Assembly: GCF_034720595.1 (NCBI RefSeq)
Contig: NZ_JAYESJ010000001.1
Location: 3,808,001-3,872,000, forward strand
Direction: 5' to 3'
Length of the DNA: 64,000 nt
Source: Rhizobium sp. CC-YZS058
GTDB taxonomy: Bacteria; Pseudomonadota; Alphaproteobacteria; Rhizobiales; Rhizobiaceae
The notes below the pieces were generated by a model that was given only the letters and a program-made list of their open reading frames with translations, made no database searches and was not told where the DNA came from. The translations under genes were made by a program, and so were the position numbers. Below, piece by piece: positions 1 to 9,334 of the stretch. How positions within the stretch are numbered: position 1 is the first letter of the stretch; each line of letters starts with the position of its first letter.

Positions 1-1
1 C

Positions 2-376
2 TATCGCGCAAATCTGCGCGCCCGCGGCATCCGCATTTTCGCGGATGCGCATGTGAAACACGGCGCGCACGCCATTGTCGGCGATCGGCCGGTGGAAGAG
101 CAGGTGAAGGACCTCGTCTTCTTCGATGCCGATGTCATTATCGCGACCGGCCAGCGCACAGGACACGCGGCGGACTTGGGCTATATCGACATGATCAAAC
201 AAGCGGCTTCGCTGCCGACGCTGGTCGGCAGCGGCGTAACGCATGAAAACGCCAACGATATCCTGTCCGTCGCGGATGGCGTCATCATCGCCAGCGCGCT
301 GAAACATGACGGGGTCTGGTGGAACGCCGTCGAGCCGAACCGCGTGACGCGCTTCATTGCAGGCCTGCATCGATGA
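2..376 (+). CDS. BtpA/SgcQ-family protein, C-terminal part (5' end outside window)
   Basis: The reading frame is open from base 2, so the gene begins upstream of the window. The visible 124 residues contain IFADAHVKH near the start, a GQRTG motif and a VGSGVTHEN segment, which are typical of the C-terminal half of the BtpA/SgcQ TIM-barrel family. BtpA is known as a photosystem I biogenesis factor in cyanobacteria, but homologues in other bacteria sit in sugar or nucleoside catabolic operons and their reaction is unknown. The stop codon overlaps the next start by 4 bp (ATGA), so it is translationally coupled to the amidohydrolase gene. Confidence 0.85.
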   Translation, partial: YRANLRARGIRIFADAHVKHGAHAIVGDRPVEEQVKDLVFFDADVIIATGQRTGHAADLGYIDMIKQAASLPTLVGSGVTHENANDILSVADGVIIASALKHDGVWWNAVEPNRVTRFIAGLHR

Positions 377-1635
377 GTCGTCCCGCTGCGGTCGACGGCG
401 CCCGGCTCCTGCGCTCCCTTGCCGACTTTGCGGCGATCGGCGCGACGCCGGCGGGCGGCGTCAATCGTCAGGCGCTGAGCATTGAGGACCGCAGAGCTCG
501 CAGACTGCTGGCCGAACGTGCATGGGGCCGCGGCTTCTCGGTCTTCCAGGATGAGGCCGCCAACCTGTTCATTCGCCGGGAGGGCGTGCACGTCGATCTG
601 CCGCCGTTGCTCATTGGCAGCCATCTGGACAGCCAGCCGACCGGGGGGCGCTTCGACGGGGCGCTCGGCACGCTCAGCGCATTCGAGGTGCTGGAAGCAC
701 TCGACGATGCCGGCGTCTCGACCGCTCGACCTGTCGAAGTAGTCGCCTTCACCAACGAGGAGGGCAGCCGCTACGCGCCGGGCTGCATGGGCTCCATGGC
801 CTTTGCAGGCGTGCATGCTGTAAGCGCGTGGCACGAGGTAATGGCGCCGGATGGCACGCGGTTGGAAGAAGATCTCGCCGCAACGCTCAAGGCCCTCCCG
901 GAGGCGGTGATGCGGCACGCGCGGCCAGACATCCTCGCCTTTATCGAGCTGCATATCGAGCAAGGGCCGGTTCTGGAGCGCGAGACGGTCCCGATCGGCG
1001 CCGTCACCGCCGTTCAGGGGACGAAATGGCTGGAGGTGACCTTTACGGGGCAGGCAGCCCATGCAGGCACCACGCCGCGCGAGTTCCGCAAAGATGCGAT
1101 GGCGGCAGCGGCCAATGCCATTGCGGAACTTCAGGCCACCGTCATGGCGGCGGACCCGCAGTCGCGGCTGACTGTCGGGCGCCTCACACTTCAGCCGGGC
1201 TCGGTCAATGTCATTCCCGAACAGGTCACCTTCACGATTGATCTGCGCCATCCGGATGGCGCCGCTCTCGCCGTTCTCGAGGCGCTCGTCCGCAAAACAT
1301 GCGCCATTGCGGGAGAACGGTGGGGGTGCACCGCGGCAATCGGTTTGCTTCTCGACATGGCGTCTGGTGTCTTTGACTCAACACTCGTCGACGCGATCGA
1401 AACCGCCTGCCGTAGCCGCAAGATTGCCTGCCGGCGAATGACGTCGGGTGCGTTTCACGACGCGCTCTTCGTCAACCGCATCGCGCCTAGCGCCATGCTC
1501 TTCGTCCCTTGCCGCAATGGTGTCAGTCACAACGAGGCGGAGTTCGTCGAGGATCGTCATGTCCTGCTCGGCGCCGAGGCTCTGCTCGAGTTGACGCTCA
1601 ATCTTGCAGGCCGAAGGACCGCCTCAGAAAATTAA
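373..1635 (+). CDS. M20-family Zn-dependent amidohydrolase (N-carbamoyl-L-amino-acid hydrolase / allantoate amidohydrolase type)
   Basis: A 420-residue cytoplasmic hydrolase of the HyuC/AllC/beta-ureidopropionase group. Metal ligands expected for the family are visible: H84 in GSHLDSQ, D95 in GGRFDGALG and E130 in TNEEGSR, followed by an ELHIEQG motif and a dimerisation-type segment GQAAHAG. These enzymes cleave N-carbamoyl amino acids or allantoate, releasing ammonia and CO2. The start at 373 was chosen because it overlaps the BtpA stop as ATGA; an earlier in-frame start at 319 would lie far inside that gene. The exact substrate cannot be read from the sequence. A hydantoinase-type gene lies about 25 kb away, but nothing here links the two. 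Confidence 0.88.
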   Translation: MSRPAAVDGARLLRSLADFAAIGATPAGGVNRQALSIEDRRARRLLAERAWGRGFSVFQDEAANLFIRREGVHVDLPPLLIGSHLDSQPTGGRFDGALGTLSAFEVLEALDDAGVSTARPVEVVAFTNEEGSRYAPGCMGSMAFAGVHAVSAWHEVMAPDGTRLEEDLAATLKALPEAVMRHARPDILAFIELHIEQGPVLERETVPIGAVTAVQGTKWLEVTFTGQAAHAGTTPREFRKDAMAAAANAIAELQATVMAADPQSRLTVGRLTLQPGSVNVIPEQVTFTIDLRHPDGAALAVLEALVRKTCAIAGERWGCTAAIGLLLDMASGVFDSTLVDAIETACRSRKIACRRMTSGAFHDALFVNRIAPSAMLFVPCRNGVSHNEAEFVEDRHVLLGAEALLELTLNLAGRRTASEN

Positions 1636-2020
1636 TCGTCGCATGACGCACGTTTAGCTACCGGCGGAGAGAATTCGTCAGGCGCCACAGAGGAGCGCCT
1701 GCCCCGTAGAGGCCGTCGGCAAGCACAGTTGCCGCGGCGCACAGGATACCACCATATGGCTCATCGTTTTCGAACGACGACTGATTGTGCCGGCTCCCAG
1801 AGACAATCGGACATTGGCGTCGTTCCTTTCATGATCTGGTTTGATGGTGTTCAAGGGTTGGCGAGGCGGATCCAAGTCGGCCCTCGCTCCACGCCAAATC
1901 AGTTTGCTTCCGGGCGACTGATACCCCGTTTTACAGCGAGGGAATGCATGCCATGCTTAATCCAGAGGCCAGGTTTGTGCATGCCTAACGATCGGGGGTT
2001 CAGACAAATCCAAATTGTTG
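1636..2020. other. Intergenic region without a convincing gene
   Basis: About 385 bases between the amidohydrolase and the small reverse-strand ORF. It contains a 7-bp inverted repeat (CAGGCGC at 1679-1685 with GCGCCTG at 1695-1701) shortly after the amidohydrolase stop, which could be a weak terminator but lacks a T-run. The short open frames here have no recognisable start signal or family. Nothing else was seen. Confidence 0.5.
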
Positions 2021-2200
2021 TCACACAAGGGAGCCGAGGCGCATCTCCGCGGTTTCGGTGAGCGCGACGAGGATTTCCTCGCGCGTCCAGCCGGCCAGAT
2101 GGCCCTCTTCCTCCAGCGTGCGCACGACGCTCACCATGGCGGCCGCGCAGTCCTGCGGGCGGTCGGGATGTTCGGGGGGAAGGCTGGGCGAATCGATCAT
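2021..2200 (-). CDS. Small conserved-looking hypothetical protein (59 aa)
   Basis: A short acidic protein beginning MIDSPSLPPEHPDRP and continuing with a predicted helical segment that includes EEEGHLAGWTREEIL. I do not recognise a named family. The start at 2200 is favoured by a GGAG ribosome-binding site about 7 bases upstream; the frame is open further upstream but that part has a different composition. It stands alone on the reverse strand between two forward genes. Function unknown. Confidence 0.55.
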   Translation of the reverse strand: MIDSPSLPPEHPDRPQDCAAAMVSVVRTLEEEGHLAGWTREEILVALTETAEMRLGSLV

Positions 2201-2548
2201 GAAGGCTCCGGGAAGTCGGGAAGATCGCAAACGGGACGGGTGGGACGCTCGACTGCCATTTCGTTGGCCGCAGGCAGAAACCGGAAAAACTCCTGCGTTC
2301 ATCATCTCCGTCATGTCCGGTTGACACCGTTCACGATCCTCGGCGCGTTAATTATGTCGGGAGCCGAAGGTTCCGGAGAGTGTCTGCCGCGGAACGACAA
2401 CCGAGCCATCGGAAATCTGGGCCTCCACCCTGCCCTCCTCCGGGTCGAGCAAGCCCGATCTGCATTCATCCATATAGATAGTCTAAATTAGCACTACCGA
2501 ATCATGTCTCTGGCTGCTTAAACTCAGCGTGGTCGGCGGGGGTGGTGG
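2201..2548. other. Intergenic region upstream of the restriction-modification gene
   Basis: About 350 bases without a supported gene. It is less GC-rich near 2460-2500, just before the restriction-modification gene, as expected for a promoter region. A TTGACA hexamer near 2323 lacks a correctly spaced -10 box. No repeats, tRNA or attachment-site-like direct repeat were found beside the gene. Confidence 0.4.
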
Positions 2549-5500
2549 ATGCACGGGATTGTCGAGCGGTTCATTGCGCGCTGGCAGGGGCGGGATGGAG
2601 GACAGGAGCGGGCGAATTATGCGCTGTTCCTGACGGAGCTCTGCGATCTTCTGGGGATCGACCACCCCCACCCGGCCTCCGCCCAGCATGAGACGAACGA
2701 TTATGTCTTCGAACGCGTGGTGAAGGAGACCGCGCGCGACGGCGCGATCTCCTCCAAGCGTATCGATCTCTACAAGCGCGACTGCTTTCTCCTGGAGGCC
2801 AAGCAGAGCCGCCTGGACGGCGCCAAGAAGCTCGAGGCGATGGCGCTGCCCGGTCTCGTGCCGGAAACGCCGCGCGGCCGCCGCGCCGGCGCAAACCGCG
2901 CCTGGGATGTGCTGATGATGAACGCCCGCCAGCAGGCAGAGAACTATGTGCGGCTTCTCCCCGCCTCCCACGAGCCGCCGCCCTTCGTGCTGGTCTGCGA
3001 TGTCGGCCATGCCATCGAGGTCTATGCCAATTTCCGTCGCGACGGGAAGGCCTATGACCAGTTTCCCGATCGCCGTTCCTTCCGCATCTATCTGGAGGAT
3101 CTGCGCGATCCGGCGGTGCGCGCGCGGCTGACGGCGATCTGGACCGATCCGCTCTCGCTCGACCCCTCCCGCCACGCCGCCAAGGTCACGCGCGAGATCG
3201 CCCTGCGCATCGCCAAGGTCTCCAAGGCGCTGGAGCAGCAGGGCTATCCGACCGAGGAGGTGGCGATGTTCCTGATGCGCATGCTCTTCACCATGTTCGC
3301 GGAGGATGTGGCCCTCCTGCCGAGGGACTGCTTCAAGCAGCTGCTGAAGGACTGCGCGGAGAAGCCGGAGATCTTCCCCAGCATGATGGAGGATCTCTGG
3401 CGGGCGATGGACGAAGGCGGCTTCACCGCCACGATCCGCGAAAAGGTCAAGCGCTTCAACGGCGAGTTCTTCAAGAGGCGCCGGGCGCTGGCGCTCGCAC
3501 GGGAAGAGATCGGCGAGCTCGCCGCCGCTGCCAACTACGACTGGAAGGATGTGGAGCCGGCGATCTTCGGCACCTTTCTCGAACAGGCGCTCGACCCGTC
3601 CGATCGCCGAAGGCTCGGCGCGCATTACACGCCGCGCGCCTATGTCGAGCGGCTGGTGATCGCCACCGTCATCGACCCCCTGCGCGCCGAATGGGACCAT
3701 GCGCGCTCCACCGCCGACCGCCTGAAGAGCGAAGGCAAGGGCGAGGCCGCCATCCGCACCGTGCAGGCCTTTCACGATCGGCTCTGCGAAATCCGCGTGC
3801 TCGATCCGGCCTGCGGCACCGGCAATTTTCTCTATGTGGCGCTGGAGCTTCTCAAACGGCTGGAAGGCGAGGTGCTGGAGGCGATCAACGATCTCGGCGG
3901 CCAGGAAGCCCTGAGCCTCGACAGCCACACGGTCGACCCGCACCAGTTCCTGGGGCTCGAGATCAATCCGCGCGCGGCGGCGATCGCCGAGCTCGTGCTC
4001 TGGATCGGCCATCTGCAATGGCATTTCCGCAATCGCGGTGTCGCCCCGTCCGAGCCGATCCTGAAAGCCTTCCGCACCATCGAGACGCGCGATGCGGTGC
4101 TGACCTGGGATGGCTACCCGCTGCCGCAGGTGGTGGACGGCAAGGAAGCCTACCCCAATCCCCGCCGGCCCGACTGGCCGAAGGCGGATTATATCGTCGG
4201 CAATCCGCCCTTCATCGGCGGCAAGGACCTGCGCGCCCGCATGGGCAGCGCCTATGCCGAGGCGCTCTGGACGGCACACACGCACATGAACGAGAGCGCC
4301 GATTTCGTCATGTACTGGTGGGATCGCTCGGCCGAAATCCTGCTCAAGCCGAAAAGCGGGCTGAAGCGCTTCGGCTTCGTCACCACCAATTCCATCAGCC
4401 AGGTCTTCCAGCGCCGGGTCATGGAAGCGCATCTCAATGCCAAGAAGCCGCTTTCGCTCGTCATGGCCATTCCCGACCACCCCTGGACCAAGGTCACCCG
4501 CGACAGCGCCGCCGTTCGCATCGCCATGACCGTGGCGGAGGCCGGCAAGCGCGATGGGCGGCTCCTGGAGGTGACGGCGGAGGACGGGGTGGAGACGGAC
4601 AGTCCGGTGATCACGTTTGGAGAGAAGCGTGGGCGAGTAAATTCGGATTTGACAGTTGGGGCCGATGTGACGACGGCTCAGAAACTGAAGGCAAACGAAG
4701 GCATCTGTTCTCCCGGTGTCAAACTCCATGGCGCTGGCTTCATTGTCACTCCCGCGCAAGCTCAATACTTGGGGCTCGGGAAAGTGCTTGGCTTAGAGCT
4801 GCACATAAGACATTACAGAAATGGAAAAGACATCACAGCGCGCCATAGAGGAGTCATGGTAATCGACACATATCCGCTCACCCAGGAACAGATTTTGAAT
4901 AGATTTCCATTTGTCTACCAACATCTGGCGACGAACGTGAAACCAGAGCGGGATCACAACAATATGGATTTTCGTCGGATCAATTGGCATTGGTTTGGCG
5001 CAACCCACGAAACATACCGCTCTTTTTCAAAAGGCCTCGATCGAATCATCATAACTGTTGAGACGATGAAGCATCGGATCTTCCAATTCCTCGACGCCTC
5101 CATCTTGCCCGACAACATGCTCGTCGCAATCGGGGTCAGTGAGGGCCACTGCCTCGGGGTCCTCTCCTCGCGCTATCACATGGTTTGGGCGCTTCGTGCC
5201 GGCGGCTGGCTTGGAATTGGCAACGATCCCCGGTACTCAAAATCCCGCTGCTTCGACCCCTTCCCCTTCCCCGCCGCCACAGAGACCCAGACGGCCGTGA
5301 TCGGCGCCATTGCCGAAGGGCTTGATGCCCATCGCAAGCAGGTGCTTGCCGACCATCCGCATCTGACGCTGACCGGGCTCTACAATGTGCTGGAGCGGCT
5401 GAAGGCGGGTGCGACGCGGGACATGCTGTCCGACAAGGAGCGCCGCATCTTCGACGACGGACTGGTGCCGATCCTGAAGGAGCGCCACGAGCGGCTCGAT

Positions 5501-5974
5501 GCCGCCGTGGCGGACGCCTATGGCTGGCCGGTCGATCTGCCTGAGGAGGAGGTGCTGGCCCGCCTCGTGGCGTTGAACAGGGAACGAGCGAAGGAAGAGG
5601 CGCGCGGGCTGGTGCGCTGGCTGCGCCCGGACTATCAGATCCCGCGTTTCGGCTCGGCCAAGGAAAAGGCCGAGCAGCTGGAAGCGGATCTGGGCGAAAC
5701 GCCCCACCTGCCCACCCCCTTCCCTAGGCCCGCTGTCCCCAAGCCTCCCTTTCCCAAGCCCGCCTTCCCCAGGGACGAGCGCGACCAGACCTTCGTCGTC
5801 CATCAGATGCTGCTCGATTCCAACCAGTCGCTCGATCCCGACATGATTGCCGCCGGCTTCCGGCAGGGGCGGAAATGCCTGCCCGCCGTCTCCGCCGTCA
5901 TGGCCTCCCTCTTCCGCCTGGGCCTCGTCTCCACCACCGACGGCCGCCGCTTTGCACTGCGCCGGGCGGCCTGA
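2549..5974 (+). CDS. Type IIL restriction-modification enzyme (MmeI-like; fused nuclease, methyltransferase and target recognition)
   Basis: A single 1141-residue polypeptide with the order expected of MmeI-type enzymes. An N-terminal PD-ExK nuclease has D73, E83 and K85 in the exact D-X9-ExK spacing known from MmeI. A helical connector follows, then an N6-adenine methyltransferase with AdoMet motif I DPACGTGNF (residues about 419-427) and catalytic NPPF (552-555). A target recognition region of roughly residues 690-900 ends in DNMLVAIGV and GVLSSRYH, and a proline-rich tail region follows. Such enzymes cut a fixed distance from their site and protect the host by hemimethylation. The recognition part is clearly AT-richer: by hand count 40-48% GC per 60-base line over 4801-5040, against 68% at 5401-5460. 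No separate R, M or S gene accompanies it. All nuclease residues are present, so it should be able to restrict. Confidence 0.9.
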   Translation: MHGIVERFIARWQGRDGGQERANYALFLTELCDLLGIDHPHPASAQHETNDYVFERVVKETARDGAISSKRIDLYKRDCFLLEAKQSRLDGAKKLEAMALPGLVPETPRGRRAGANRAWDVLMMNARQQAENYVRLLPASHEPPPFVLVCDVGHAIEVYANFRRDGKAYDQFPDRRSFRIYLEDLRDPAVRARLTAIWTDPLSLDPSRHAAKVTREIALRIAKVSKALEQQGYPTEEVAMFLMRMLFTMFAEDVALLPRDCFKQLLKDCAEKPEIFPSMMEDLWRAMDEGGFTATIREKVKRFNGEFFKRRRALALAREEIGELAAAANYDWKDVEPAIFGTFLEQALDPSDRRRLGAHYTPRAYVERLVIATVIDPLRAEWDHARSTADRLKSEGKGEAAIRTVQAFHDRLCEIRVLDPACGTGNFLYVALELLKRLEGEVLEAINDLGGQEALSLDSHTVDPHQFLGLEINPRAAAIAELVLWIGHLQWHFRNRGVAPSEPILKAFRTIETRDAVLTWDGYPLPQVVDGKEAYPNPRRPDWPKADYIVGNPPFIGGKDLRARMGSAYAEALWTAHTHMNESADFVMYWWDRSAEILLKPKSGLKRFGFVTTNSISQVFQRRVMEAHLNAKKPLSLVMAIPDHPWTKVTRDSAAVRIAMTVAEAGKRDGRLLEVTAEDGVETDSPVITFGEKRGRVNSDLTVGADVTTAQKLKANEGICSPGVKLHGAGFIVTPAQAQYLGLGKVLGLELHIRHYRNGKDITARHRGVMVIDTYPLTQEQILNRFPFVYQHLATNVKPERDHNNMDFRRINWHWFGATHETYRSFSKGLDRIIITVETMKHRIFQFLDASILPDNMLVAIGVSEGHCLGVLSSRYHMVWALRAGGWLGIGNDPRYSKSRCFDPFPFPAATETQTAVIGAIAEGLDAHRKQVLADHPHLTLTGLYNVLERLKAGATRDMLSDKERRIFDDGLVPILKERHERLDAAVADAYGWPVDLPEEEVLARLVALNRERAKEEARGLVRWLRPDYQIPRFGSAKEKAEQLEADLGETPHLPTPFPRPAVPKPPFPKPAFPRDERDQTFVVHQMLLDSNQSLDPDMIAAGFRQGRKCLPAVSAVMASLFRLGLVSTTDGRRFALRRAA

Positions 5975-6098
5975 GAACGCGCGAAAACCGGACGCGACAC
6001 GGCAGGATTTCGCGGGGCCCAGGCTTGCGCAGCGCCATTGATTGCGCCCGGCCTTGGGACTACACCGGCCGCGATTGAATCGGTAAGGCGTTCGTAAC

Positions 6099-6974
6099 AT
6101 GGCAGGGGCGGAGCCGCGGGCCACTCTCGGCATTGCTTTGGCCTCGGCCGGCTATGCCTGCTTTGCGCTGCAGGATGCGGTGGTGAAGCTGCTGGTTGCC
6201 ACCTATGCGGTGCCGCAGATCCTGTTCATGCGCTCGCTGGTCATCGTGCTCATCACCGCGCCGCTGGCCTTCGTTCTTCGCCACCCCTCGGTCTTCAAGA
6301 GCCGCCATCGCGGCACGCTGGTTCTGCGGGCGGCGCTGATGCTGCTGGCCTGGCTGTTGTTCTACAATGCCGCCCGGCATCTCGGCCTCGCGGAGCTGAC
6401 CACGCTTTATTTCTCCGCGCCGATCATCGTCATCCTGCTGTCGATCGTGGTGTTGAAGGAGCGGGTGGGGCCGGCGCGCTGGCTCGCCTGCATCGGCGGG
6501 TTCATCGGCGTCGCCGTGGCGGCCAATCCCACCCATTCGCCCGATCTGCTGCCGGCCCTGATGTGCATCGTCGCCGGCGGCTGCTGGGCCTGGAGCACGG
6601 TGCTGGTGCGGCTGGTCAGCAAGACCGAGACGACGCTGGTGCAGATGGCGGCGACCAGCCTGCTTTTCGCGCTGGCCTGCGCCGCCAGCTTTCCCTGGGT
6701 CTGGGAGACGCCGGATCTGTTCGGCTGGGCGCTGATGATCGGGCTCGGCCTGGTGGCGACGCTGGGCCAGTATCTCCTCTATGAAGGATTTCGCCATGCG
6801 CCGGCCTCGGCGCTGGCGCCGGTGGAATATACCGGGCTCATCTGGGCCTTTTTGTATGGCTACGCGCTCTGGGCCGAGGTGCCGTCGCTGACCGTGGTCA
6901 TCGGCGCGCTGATGATCGTTGCCTCAAGCGGCATTCTGGTGATCGGCGAGCGCCGCCGACCGGCCGAGGCCTGA
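6099..6974 (+). CDS. DMT-superfamily (EamA) transporter
   Basis: A 291-residue integral membrane protein with about ten hydrophobic segments in two repeats, the typical length and layout of drug/metabolite transporters of the EamA family (two EamA domains, roughly residues 12-142 and 152-282). Characteristic pieces include ALQDAVVKL in the first helix and EYTGLIWAFLYG in the second repeat. It would export or import a small metabolite across the inner membrane; the substrate cannot be inferred. It stands alone and follows the restriction-modification gene by 124 bases. Confidence 0.9.
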   Translation: MAGAEPRATLGIALASAGYACFALQDAVVKLLVATYAVPQILFMRSLVIVLITAPLAFVLRHPSVFKSRHRGTLVLRAALMLLAWLLFYNAARHLGLAELTTLYFSAPIIVILLSIVVLKERVGPARWLACIGGFIGVAVAANPTHSPDLLPALMCIVAGGCWAWSTVLVRLVSKTETTLVQMAATSLLFALACAASFPWVWETPDLFGWALMIGLGLVATLGQYLLYEGFRHAPASALAPVEYTGLIWAFLYGYALWAEVPSLTVVIGALMIVASSGILVIGERRRPAEA

Positions 6975-7050
6975 GGCACGCCGCCCGGCGCGGCTGGCCT
7001 TTTTCCGCTTTCAAGCGCATGATGCGCCGGTCTGAGCCGCAGGAGACATC

Positions 7051-7239
7051 ATGTTTCTCAATACGGACCACTACCGCCCCCCGCGCTGGGAAGACCCGGC
7101 GCCCGAACCCAAGCAGCCTGTGCTGACCAAGCGTCAGGAAAAGCTGATGGTTGTCATCGTTCTCGTGAACCTGGCCCTGATGGTGGTGGCGCCGATCGGC
7201 GGCGCCTCTCTCCTCTCCGCCCTCGCGACGCTCTGGTAG
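7051..7239 (+). CDS. Small single-span membrane protein, function unknown
   Basis: A 62-residue protein with a proline-rich hydrophilic N-terminus, a basic stretch (LTKRQEK) and one hydrophobic segment (about residues 33-57) ending at the C-terminus, so a cytoplasmic tail anchored by one helix is likely. The start has a good ribosome-binding site (CAGGAG, 5-6 bases before ATG). It converges with the chemoreceptor gene, the stops being only about 9 bases apart. I recognise no family. Confidence 0.6.
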   Translation: MFLNTDHYRPPRWEDPAPEPKQPVLTKRQEKLMVVIVLVNLALMVVAPIGGASLLSALATLW

Positions 7240-7248
7240 CGCGGCCGG

Positions 7249-9069
7249 TCAGGCCGCCTGGCTGAAGGTCTTCGTTCCCGGCTCGCGGATCGCCTTGCGG
7301 CGGTTCAGCTTGAAGCGCGTCACCAGCTCGGCGAGCAGGGAGGCGTCGGTGGAAAGCGCGCGGCTGATCTCGTTGGTATCGCCCACCATCGAGGCGTTCT
7401 GCTGGGTCATCTGGTCGATGGAGTTCACCGCGGCGCTGATTTCCAGCAGCCCGGCGGATTGCTCGCTCGCGGCAATGGTGATGGCATCCACCTTGGCATC
7501 GATATCCACCACGAACTGCGCGATCTGATCAAGCGCGGCGCCGGTCTGGTCGACCAGCCGTACGCCATTGATGACGTCGCTGGACGAGGTGCGGATCAGC
7601 GCGGAAATGTCCTTGGCGGCCTGGGCGGAGCGCTGAGCAAGCTCGCGCACCTCCTGCGCCACGACCGCAAAGCCCTTGCCCGCTTCCCCGGCCCGTGCCG
7701 CTTCTACCCCGGCATTGAGCGCGAGCAGATTGGTCTGGAAGGCGATCTCGTCGATGACGTGGATGATCTGGCCGATTTGGGTGGAGGATCCCTCGATCCG
7801 CCGCATGGCTTCCACCGCATCGCGCACGATCTGGCCGGAGGACGAGGCGCAGTCATTGGCGGCGCGGACGAGGCTGCGCGTTTCGCCGGCCCGGTCGGCG
7901 GAGGATTTGACCGTGGCGCTCACCTGCTCCAGGGCGGCCGAGGTCTGCTCCAGCGCCGCGGCCTGCTGCTCGGTCCGCCGCGCCAGCTCGTCGGCTGCCT
8001 CGTGCATCTCCTTCGCGCTGCCGGTGAGCGCCGCAGTCTTGCCCAGCACCTGCTCCAGAGTTTCCTGGAAGGTGGCGATCGAATTGTTGAAGTCGCGGCG
8101 CAGCGGGTCGAAGCGCTCGGCAAAGGGCTCGTCGATGGTGATGCGGATATTGCATTGCGACAGCCGTTCCAGCCCGGCGCCGAGCGTCTTGACGACCACC
8201 TGCAGCTCTTCGGCTTCCCGCTCGCGCAGGCGCTGGCGTTCCGCCTGGTCGGCATCCGCCAGAAGCCGCTCGCGCTCGGCGCTTTGCCGCAGCTGCTGGC
8301 GCTCGATGGCGGCGGCGCGGAACACCTCGACCGAGCGGGCCATGGAGCCGATCTCGTCGCTGCGCGTGGCAAACGGCACCTCGTCCGTGTAATCGCCGTG
8401 CGACAGCGTGTGCATGTAGCGTCCGAACTTGACCAGCGGCGCAATGGCGCGCCGACGCACGAACCATAGGCCACCGAGGAAGATGAGCACCGAGACGCCG
8501 CTGCCGAAGGCGGCGGCAAGCGTGTACTCGGTGCTTGCTGCATCCGCCCCTGCAACGGAGCCTTCGAGCGTCGTGGTCGCCTCGGTAGCGAGATCGCGCA
8601 CCTTGGCATCATGGGCGTAGAAGGATTGCTGCACGGTCTGCAGCGAGGGGGCCTTGCCGGCCGCAAGCCCATCCTGATAATCGGACAGCGCCGTCCAGAA
8701 GACTTCCCCCGTGGGTATGACCTCCTCATCCAGCTTGGCGCGCAGATGCGCGTCCAGCGCCGCCGTCTTCCAGAACAGCTTCCGCTCGTCGAACGAGGCC
8801 CGGAGCGACTTGATCTTCGCCTCGTTCCCCTCGGCCAGTTCGGGATGCAGCGCCATTTCATTGACCAGCATATAGGCCTCGATCACATAGAGCGGCGGCG
8901 GCAGGATATCGGCAATCAGGTCCTTGCCGTTGGCGATTTCCGTATAGACCGGTCCGCCGACCTTCAGTTCGCGAAAGGCCATGGTCTGCACGCCGATCGA
9001 GGCCGCCAGGCCCAGCGTCACGATGAGACCGAACACGACGAGCAGGCGCGAAATGGTAAGCTGGCGCAT
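7249..9069 (-). CDS. Methyl-accepting chemotaxis protein (first tandem copy)
   Basis: A 606-residue chemoreceptor. It has an N-terminal transmembrane helix (about residues 9-31), a predicted helical periplasmic sensor domain with a [11 protein letters not shown] segment, a second membrane helix (about 188-210), a HAMP domain, and a cytoplasmic signalling domain carrying the highly conserved hairpin tip [14 protein letters not shown] and [16 protein letters not shown]. It would pass ligand binding to CheA/CheW at the cell pole. No NWETF-type CheR tether is present at the C-terminus. It is a close paralogue of the gene upstream at 9335-11155: same length, same orientation, nearly identical signalling core, more divergent sensor domain. 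Confidence 0.94.
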   Translation of the reverse strand: MRQLTISRLLVVFGLIVTLGLAASIGVQTMAFRELKVGGPVYTEIANGKDLIADILPPPLYVIEAYMLVNEMALHPELAEGNEAKIKSLRASFDERKLFWKTAALDAHLRAKLDEEVIPTGEVFWTALSDYQDGLAAGKAPSLQTVQQSFYAHDAKVRDLATEATTTLEGSVAGADAASTEYTLAAAFGSGVSVLIFLGGLWFVRRRAIAPLVKFGRYMHTLSHGDYTDEVPFATRSDEIGSMARSVEVFRAAAIERQQLRQSAERERLLADADQAERQRLREREAEELQVVVKTLGAGLERLSQCNIRITIDEPFAERFDPLRRDFNNSIATFQETLEQVLGKTAALTGSAKEMHEAADELARRTEQQAAALEQTSAALEQVSATVKSSADRAGETRSLVRAANDCASSSGQIVRDAVEAMRRIEGSSTQIGQIIHVIDEIAFQTNLLALNAGVEAARAGEAGKGFAVVAQEVRELAQRSAQAAKDISALIRTSSSDVINGVRLVDQTGAALDQIAQFVVDIDAKVDAITIAASEQSAGLLEISAAVNSIDQMTQQNASMVGDTNEISRALSTDASLLAELVTRFKLNRRKAIREPGTKTFSQAA

Positions 9070-9248
9070 AAGCGAACTCCAGACGACGAGCGGGGATAAA
9101 AGAAAAGCGTCACTTACTGAAGATATAAAAATCCAATCGCTAAAACGTTGTTAATTCAATAAGCGCCAGGTAACGCTTTCCACGTTCCGTCAGAAACTGA
9201 CCAAGTCCTTCATGCAGCGGCATGGACGTAAAATGGGCTCGTGACGCG

Positions 9249-9280
9249 AAAAGGGGGAGGCGCAGACGCCTCCCCCTTTT
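9249..9280 (-). terminator. Strong intrinsic terminator downstream of the second chemoreceptor gene
   Basis: A perfect 14-bp stem (AAAAGGGGGAGGCG at 9249-9262 with its complement at 9267-9280) around a four-base loop. On the reverse strand it ends in a run of T, so it terminates the gene at 9335-11155 and separates it from its tandem copy. Being A/T-flanked on both sides it could act in both directions. Confidence 0.85.
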
Positions 9281-9334
9281 CAAGCTTTCGATGGACGTTT
9301 CGGTCACGGCCGGCGCTGCATGAGCGCCACCGTC

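Noticed and set aside
1729..2061. Forward open frame of 110 codons in the gap after the amidohydrolase
   Set aside because: No ribosome-binding site, no recognisable domain and unusual amino acid composition; treated as non-coding.
2350..2374. Reverse-strand GGAAC-N18-TT before the 59-residue ORF
   Set aside because: Too permissive a match and about 140 bases from the start; kept out of the promoter list.
2483..4765. Long reverse-strand open frame opposite the restriction-modification gene
   Set aside because: It mirrors the third-codon-position GC bias of the forward gene, has no recognisable domain and no start signal; the forward frame has all MmeI motifs.
7241..7257. GCGGCC-N5-GGCCGC hairpin between the small membrane protein and the first chemoreceptor
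   Set aside because: Six-bp stem overlapping the stop region without a T-run; not convincing as a terminator.
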